In this document: piece after piece, positions 5,696 through 9,410 of the stretch
Position numbering within the stretch: position 1 is the stretch's first letter
How the letters are laid out: the number at the start of each line of letters is the position of its first letter
Source: an uncultured Gaiellaceae bacterium
GTDB lineage: Bacteria > Actinomycetota > Thermoleophilia > Gaiellales > Gaiellaceae
Assembly: GCA_955652075.1 (NCBI GenBank)
Contig: CATPAS010000114.1
Location: forward strand, 1-9,410
Direction: 5' to 3'
DNA length: 9,410 bases
Made by a program: the position numbers and the translations under genes
The notes under the pieces: generated by a model
The model's database searches: none
Seen by the model: the letters and a program-made list of their open reading frames with translations, nothing else
What the model was told of the DNA's origin: nothing

Positions 5696-6814
5696 ATGCG
5701 CGTTCTCATCACCGGCGGCGCCGGCTTCATCGGCTCGCATCTCGCCGACCGGCTTCTCGCCGAGGGGCACGAGGTTCGGGCGCTCGACAGCCTAGACCGC
5801 CAGGTTCATCCGGCCGGGGAACGGCCCGACTACCTCGACGGCGATGTCGAGCTGCAGGTCGGCGACGTCCGCGATCACGACGCAGTTCGGCAGGCGCTCG
5901 ACGGCACCGACGCCGTGGTGCACTTCGCCGCCGCAGTCGGCGTGGGGCAGTCGATGTACGAGATCGAGCGCTACACGTCGATCAACGCGATCGGTGCGGC
6001 CGTTGTGTTGGAGGAAGCGCTCGAGCGCCGGGACCAGATCCGTAAGCTGGTCGTCGCCTCGTCGATGTCGATCTACGGCGAGGGCCAGTACCGCAATCCT
6101 CAAACGGGCGAGTCGGGCCTGGCACCTGGTGTGCGACCCGAGAGCCAGCTCGCCGCGCGCGAGTGGGATGTGCTCGCCGACGACGGGACGCCGCTCGAGC
6201 CCGAGCCGACCGCCGAGACGAAGCGGCTGCGGCCCACTTCCATCTACGCGATCGGCAAGCGCGACCACGAGGAGATGGTGCTCGCCGTCGGAGCGGCGTA
6301 TGGCATCCCCGCGGTCGCACTCAGGTTCTTCAACGTCTACGGCGAGCGCCAGGCGCTCTCCAATCCCTACACCGGAGTGGCTGCGATCTTCTCCTCACGC
6401 CTGCTGAACGACCGTGCGCCGCTCGTCTTCGAGGACGGCAAGCAGACGCGCGATTTCATCGATGTGCGCGACATCGCGCGCTGCTGCGTGCTCGCCCTGC
6501 AGGACGACGGCGCCGACGGGCGGACGCTCAACGTCGGGACAGGTCGGCCGACGTCGATCGTCGAGGTCGCACAGGTGATCGCGCGCGGGCTCGGCAGGGA
6601 GCTCGAGCCCGAGGTCGTGAATGAGTTTCGCGCGGGCGACATCCGCCATTGCTATGCCGACACGCAACTCGCGAACGAGCTGCTCGGCTTCCGCGCGGAG
6701 ATTTCGTTCGAGGCCGGGATGCAGGAGCTGCTCGCCTGGCTCGAAGGGCAAGAGGCCGCAGACTCGGTTGACGCGGCGCGCGAAGCGCTCGTGGCGCGCG
6801 GCCTCGCCCGTTAG
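5696..6814 (+). CDS. dTDP-L-rhamnose 4-epimerase-like SDR with a long central insert
   Basis: This 372-residue extended SDR has an intact GGAGFIG (residues 7-13), HFAAAVGVGQSM (76-87), VASSMSIYGEG (120-130), the catalytic Y184xxxK188, LRFFNVYGERQALSNPYTG (209-227), and TRDFIDVRDI (251-260). About 55 residues separate SMSIYG from YxxxK, longer than in GalE/RmlB. With SNPYTGVAAIF and the C-terminal tail ending in an A-RGL motif, this matches, from memory, the dTDP-L-rhamnose 4-epimerase (WbiB-type) group, which makes 6-deoxy-L-talose from L-rhamnose at the dTDP level. Relatives usually carry Cys pairs of a zinc-knuckle type in this insert; here it contains none. It starts 14 bases after the previous stop, with no Shine-Dalgarno; TAGCCT (5679-5684) could be a weak internal -10. 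Its stop shares one base with the next start. Confidence 0.85.
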   Translation: MRVLITGGAGFIGSHLADRLLAEGHEVRALDSLDRQVHPAGERPDYLDGDVELQVGDVRDHDAVRQALDGTDAVVHFAAAVGVGQSMYEIERYTSINAIGAAVVLEEALERRDQIRKLVVASSMSIYGEGQYRNPQTGESGLAPGVRPESQLAAREWDVLADDGTPLEPEPTAETKRLRPTSIYAIGKRDHEEMVLAVGAAYGIPAVALRFFNVYGERQALSNPYTGVAAIFSSRLLNDRAPLVFEDGKQTRDFIDVRDIARCCVLALQDDGADGRTLNVGTGRPTSIVEVAQVIARGLGRELEPEVVNEFRAGDIRHCYADTQLANELLGFRAEISFEAGMQELLAWLEGQEAADSVDAAREALVARGLAR

Positions 6815-7743
6815 TGCCGGATCTCAGCGTCTCGATCGTCAACACGAATAGCCGCGAGCTTTTGCTCGCCTGCCTCGAGTCGCTCGCCGGCACGGCTGCG
6901 GAGGTCGTCGTGCTCGACAACGCTTCGGAGGACGGCTCCGCCGAGGCGGTGCGCGAGCGTTTTCCCGATGTGCGCCTGATCGCGCAATCGCACCGCGCGG
7001 GGTTCGGCGCCAACCACAACACCGTGATCCGAGCGACCACCTGCCGCTATGTCTACGTCCTGAACGAGGACACGACCGCGGGCGACTGGGGCTTCGAGGC
7101 CCTGACGACATATCTCGACGCCCACCCACGCGTGGCCGCGCTCGGCCCGCGGCTCGTCTATCCGGACGGCCGCCTGCAGGATTCGGCGTGGCGGTTTCCA
7201 ACGCCGCTCGTGAGCATGCTCGGGCTCGTAAGCCTTGGCAGGCTCGGCGTGACGCAATCGCGCGGCGACGCGCCGCGCGCGGTCGACTGGGTGATGGGCG
7301 CCGCGGTCGTGCTGCGAAGAGAAGCGCTCGACGAGGTCGGGCTGTTCGACGAGGGCTTCTTCCTCTACTCGGAGGAGGTCGACCTGCAGACGCGGCTGCG
7401 CCGCGCCGGCTGGGAGGTGCACTACTTCCCGCTGGTGAGCGTCGTGCACCACGAGTCGCAATTCAGCGCCGACATCCCGGAGCGGCGCATCAACGAGATG
7501 TGGCGCAGCCGTCACCGCTACTGGCAGAAGCACCACAGCGGCGCTGGCGCCCGCATCGCCGCCCTTGCAACAGGTGCTCAGTATGCGGCCCGCGCTGCGT
7601 TGTCCCCGGTAGCGCGACGCGATCCTCGGTTGGGAGCGCGCATGCGTTTGCACGCGCACGACTCGCTGCGCGTGACGGGACCCGGCTTGCGTGAGCTGGC
7701 GGACGAATGGAACGGCCGTGTGGGCACTGCGCCGCAGCGTTAG
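6814..7743 (+). CDS. Family 2 glycosyltransferase, WbbL/rhamnosyltransferase-like
   Basis: This is a soluble, single-domain GT-A protein of 309 residues starting at GTG 6814, overlapping the previous TAG by one base. Motifs in order: VSIVNTNSRELLLACLESL near the N-terminus, VVVLDNASEDGS (nucleotide binding), GFGANHNTVIRA, YVLNEDT at the DxD position, DWVMGAAVVLRREALDEVG, FDEGFFLYSEEVDLQTRLRR holding the likely catalytic acid pair, and VVHHESQFS near the end of the domain. These match the WbbL-type branch, which often transfers rhamnose or related 6-deoxyhexoses. It follows the rhamnose 4-epimerase-like gene, which supports a deoxyhexose donor. NED replaces the more usual NPD in the metal-binding loop. 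No membrane helix is evident. Donor and acceptor are not determinable from sequence. Confidence 0.9.
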   Translation: MPDLSVSIVNTNSRELLLACLESLAGTAAEVVVLDNASEDGSAEAVRERFPDVRLIAQSHRAGFGANHNTVIRATTCRYVYVLNEDTTAGDWGFEALTTYLDAHPRVAALGPRLVYPDGRLQDSAWRFPTPLVSMLGLVSLGRLGVTQSRGDAPRAVDWVMGAAVVLRREALDEVGLFDEGFFLYSEEVDLQTRLRRAGWEVHYFPLVSVVHHESQFSADIPERRINEMWRSRHRYWQKHHSGAGARIAALATGAQYAARAALSPVARRDPRLGARMRLHAHDSLRVTGPGLRELADEWNGRVGTAPQR

Positions 7744-9410
7744 CGGCGCGCCGATCCTGCTGCTTTCGCTGCCGCTGCTGGGCGTCGCACGACTGCTCCC
7801 GGCGTACGGCGCGGGGCTCTGGCTCCGGCTCGTTGCGGCATCGCTCGTCCTGCTTGTGCCCGGGGCGCTCGTCGCGCGGGCGCTGCGTCTGCGCGGCGCT
7901 TCGGCGACCGTCGCGTGGGGGCTCGGCGCGCTCGGGCCGGCGCTCCTGCTGGTCTTCGTCGTCCACAGCTCGATCTTGCTCGCGCTCGCCGTCCTCGGCG
8001 CCGTCGCGCTCGTCGCGCTTCCATTCGCGCTCCGTGTCGTTTCCGGGCCGCCTGCGTGGGACACGCTTGCGATTGCGTTCCTCGGGCTCGCGTTCGGCAT
8101 CGCGCTCTGGCACGTTGCGGGCGCTATCAGCGGCGACGCGCTGTTCCACCTCGGGCGGGTGCAGAAGCTCTATTCGTTCGGCGACCTGCACGTCCGCTCG
8201 GTGGACGAGTTCGCCGACGGCGGCCTCCATCCGGGGTATGCCTTCCCACTCTGGCATGCGTTCCTCGCCCTCGTCGCGAAGCTCGGCGGAGTCGGCCCGG
8301 CCCAGGTGCTGTTGCACGAGCAGAGCGCGATCGCTCCGGTCGCGTTTGCAGTCGTATACGAGGCGGGACTCGCGTTGTTCCGCTCGGTCTGGCTGGGAGC
8401 GGCCGTGCTCACGGCGACGGTCTCCGCCGTCGCGCTCGCTGCGGGACACGGAGGGTCCTACGCGCTGCTCAGCCAGCCGGGAACGCTCGACCGCCACGTC
8501 CTCGTGCCGGCGGCGCTCACGCTCTTCTTCCTCTTCCTGCGGCATCCAGGCTGGGTGCTCGGCCTCTCGCTCGCGGCGATCGGCGTGGAGGTGCTGCTCG
8601 TGCACACGAGCACCGCCGTCTTCCTCGGCGTCCCGCTGCTCGGCTTCGCCGTCGCTCGCGCGGTGCTTGCCCGAGCCGATCTGCGCAGCTCGGCGACCGC
8701 CTTGGCGGCGATCTTCTTGCCGGCCGCCGCTGCGCTTGCGTGGCTCCTGCCGCTGGTTCGCGAGACGAAGTCGTATTCGCCGGCGCTGGGCGAGCTGGAG
8801 CGCGCGCTGAGGAAATACGGGAGCGAGCTGAACGTCGACTCGCTGCACCGCTACGCGCTTCGTCCCGAAGTGGTCTCGCGCGCCGGGGCCGTCGCGGTGG
8901 CCGGGCTCGTGCTCGTCCCACTCGCGGCGTTCGCTGCCCGGCAGCGCTGGGCGGCGTTCGTCCTCGGCGGAACGCTCGCCGTCCTGGGAATCGAGCTGAT
9001 TCCGTGGGTGTTCCCGCACTTCGCGGACGCGGTCTCGATTTCGCAGGCGCGGCGTCTGGCCGGTTTCGTGCCGACTCCGTTTGCGCTCGCCGGTGGAGCA
9101 GCGGTAGTCACCGGAATGGTGGGCCCGCTCGTGCTCCCAGCCGCGCTCGGCGCAGGCATCGCCCTGCAGCTGGCGTTTCCCGGCGACTTCGGGCCCGGGC
9201 TGCACGGAGGCGGTCCCGCTTTCGCGACCTGGACCGCGGCGATCGGCGGAGCCGTCGCGCTCGTCGTCGGCCTGAGACGGACGCACAGAATCGAAGCACG
9301 CACCTGGATCGTCAGTGCCGCAGTCGCGCTTTTCTGCATCCCCGTCGCGGTTCACGGCTTCCGGCAGTGGTCGCCCGCGGCTTCGGGCGATCCGTTCGCG
9401 CCGACGCCCG
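7718..9410 (+). CDS. Large polytopic membrane protein, possible GT-C-type glycosyltransferase (3' truncated)
   Basis: The frame is open without a stop from GTG 7718 to the window edge, at least 564 codons, overlapping the preceding glycosyltransferase by 26 bases. GGAAC at 7709-7713 is a weak ribosome binding site. The protein is strongly hydrophobic, with roughly a dozen likely membrane helices, the first at about residues 11-27 and 35-53. After the fifth comes an external-type loop with ISGDALFHLGRVQKL (D140, H144), then a conserved-looking stretch (VRSVDEFADGGLHPGYAFPLWH). An acidic residue in the first large loop after a helix is typical of GT-C enzymes that use polyprenyl-phosphate sugars, but I cannot confirm the family. 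An amphipathic loop (about residues 347-387) with SELNVDSLHRYALRP separates the halves. Similar proteins are, from memory, common in Thermoleophilia. The alternative is a polymerase or an uncharacterised DUF6541-like membrane protein. Confidence 0.78.
   Translation, partial: MWALRRSVSGAPILLLSLPLLGVARLLPAYGAGLWLRLVAASLVLLVPGALVARALRLRGASATVAWGLGALGPALLLVFVVHSSILLALAVLGAVALVALPFALRVVSGPPAWDTLAIAFLGLAFGIALWHVAGAISGDALFHLGRVQKLYSFGDLHVRSVDEFADGGLHPGYAFPLWHAFLALVAKLGGVGPAQVLLHEQSAIAPVAFAVVYEAGLALFRSVWLGAAVLTATVSAVALAAGHGGSYALLSQPGTLDRHVLVPAALTLFFLFLRHPGWVLGLSLAAIGVEVLLVHTSTAVFLGVPLLGFAVARAVLARADLRSSATALAAIFLPAAAALAWLLPLVRETKSYSPALGELERALRKYGSELNVDSLHRYALRPEVVSRAGAVAVAGLVLVPLAAFAARQRWAAFVLGGTLAVLGIELIPWVFPHFADAVSISQARRLAGFVPTPFALAGGAAVVTGMVGPLVLPAALGAGIALQLAFPGDFGPGLHGGGPAFATWTAAIGGAVALVVGLRRTHRIEARTWIVSAAVALFCIPVAVHGFRQWSPAASGDPFAPTP

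Noticed and set aside
7707..8810. A 367-codon plus-strand frame starting at ATG 7707
   Set aside because: Its product is a Ser/Arg/Cys-rich sequence typical of a shifted frame; the frame from GTG 7718 gives a coherent membrane protein.
7490..9355. A 621-codon open frame on the minus strand opposite the large membrane protein
   Set aside because: Its product is almost entirely Arg, Glu, Asp, Gly and Gln without domain motifs, as expected from the complement of a GC-rich hydrophobic gene. The plus-strand frame has coherent membrane helices and operon context.
1..9410. CRISPR arrays, tRNA or rRNA genes, insertion sequences, toxin-antitoxin or phage defence genes
   Set aside because: I saw no spaced direct repeats, no tRNA-like clover-leaf and no transposase, nuclease or phage motifs. 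All space is taken by glycan genes and one receiver gene.

Overview
The window is about 9.4 kb of very GC-rich, densely packed bacterial DNA. It uses GTG starts and has almost no intergenic space. Codon use, overlapping genes and the style of the proteins suggest a high-GC actinobacterium. The last gene resembles large membrane proteins I associate with the Thermoleophilia/Gaiellales group, but that placement is from memory and is not proven. The content is an accessory locus for a cell-surface glycan: nucleotide-sugar synthesis, glycosyl transfer and polyprenyl-lipid or membrane steps.

Layout. Positions 1-827 hold the 3' part of a membrane-anchored family 2 glycosyltransferase of the ArnC/GtrB/DPM1 type, followed by a perfect 8-bp hairpin (832-850). 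On the minus strand, 913-1317 encodes a stand-alone NarL-type receiver domain with no output domain. A 72-bp divergent intergenic region (1318-1389) separates it from a tight plus-strand run of seven genes reaching the right edge: an RmlB-like sugar-nucleotide 4,6-dehydratase/epimerase (1390-2394), an ATP-grasp ligase (2340-3584), a DegT/DnrJ/EryC1/StrS PLP aminotransferase (3601-4704), a YbhN/LPG-synthase-TM type membrane protein (4701-5681), a dTDP-L-rhamnose 4-epimerase-like SDR (5696-6814), a WbbL-like family 2 glycosyltransferase (6814-7743), and a large polytopic membrane protein with a GT-C-like look, cut by the window edge (7718-9410).

How they may work together (inference). The dehydratase makes a 4-keto sugar nucleotide and the aminotransferase aminates it. 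The ATP-grasp enzyme, lying between them and overlapping the first, could join the new amine to a carboxylate such as an amino acid. The second SDR epimerises another 6-deoxyhexose. The two family 2 transferases and the polytopic protein would assemble or attach the sugars, one on a polyprenyl phosphate, and the YbhN-type protein may move or modify a lipid carrier. The most interesting points are the ATP-grasp enzyme in an amino-sugar pathway, the two SDRs with altered diagnostic motifs, and the partial resemblance of the gene set to arn-type aminosugar modification logic.
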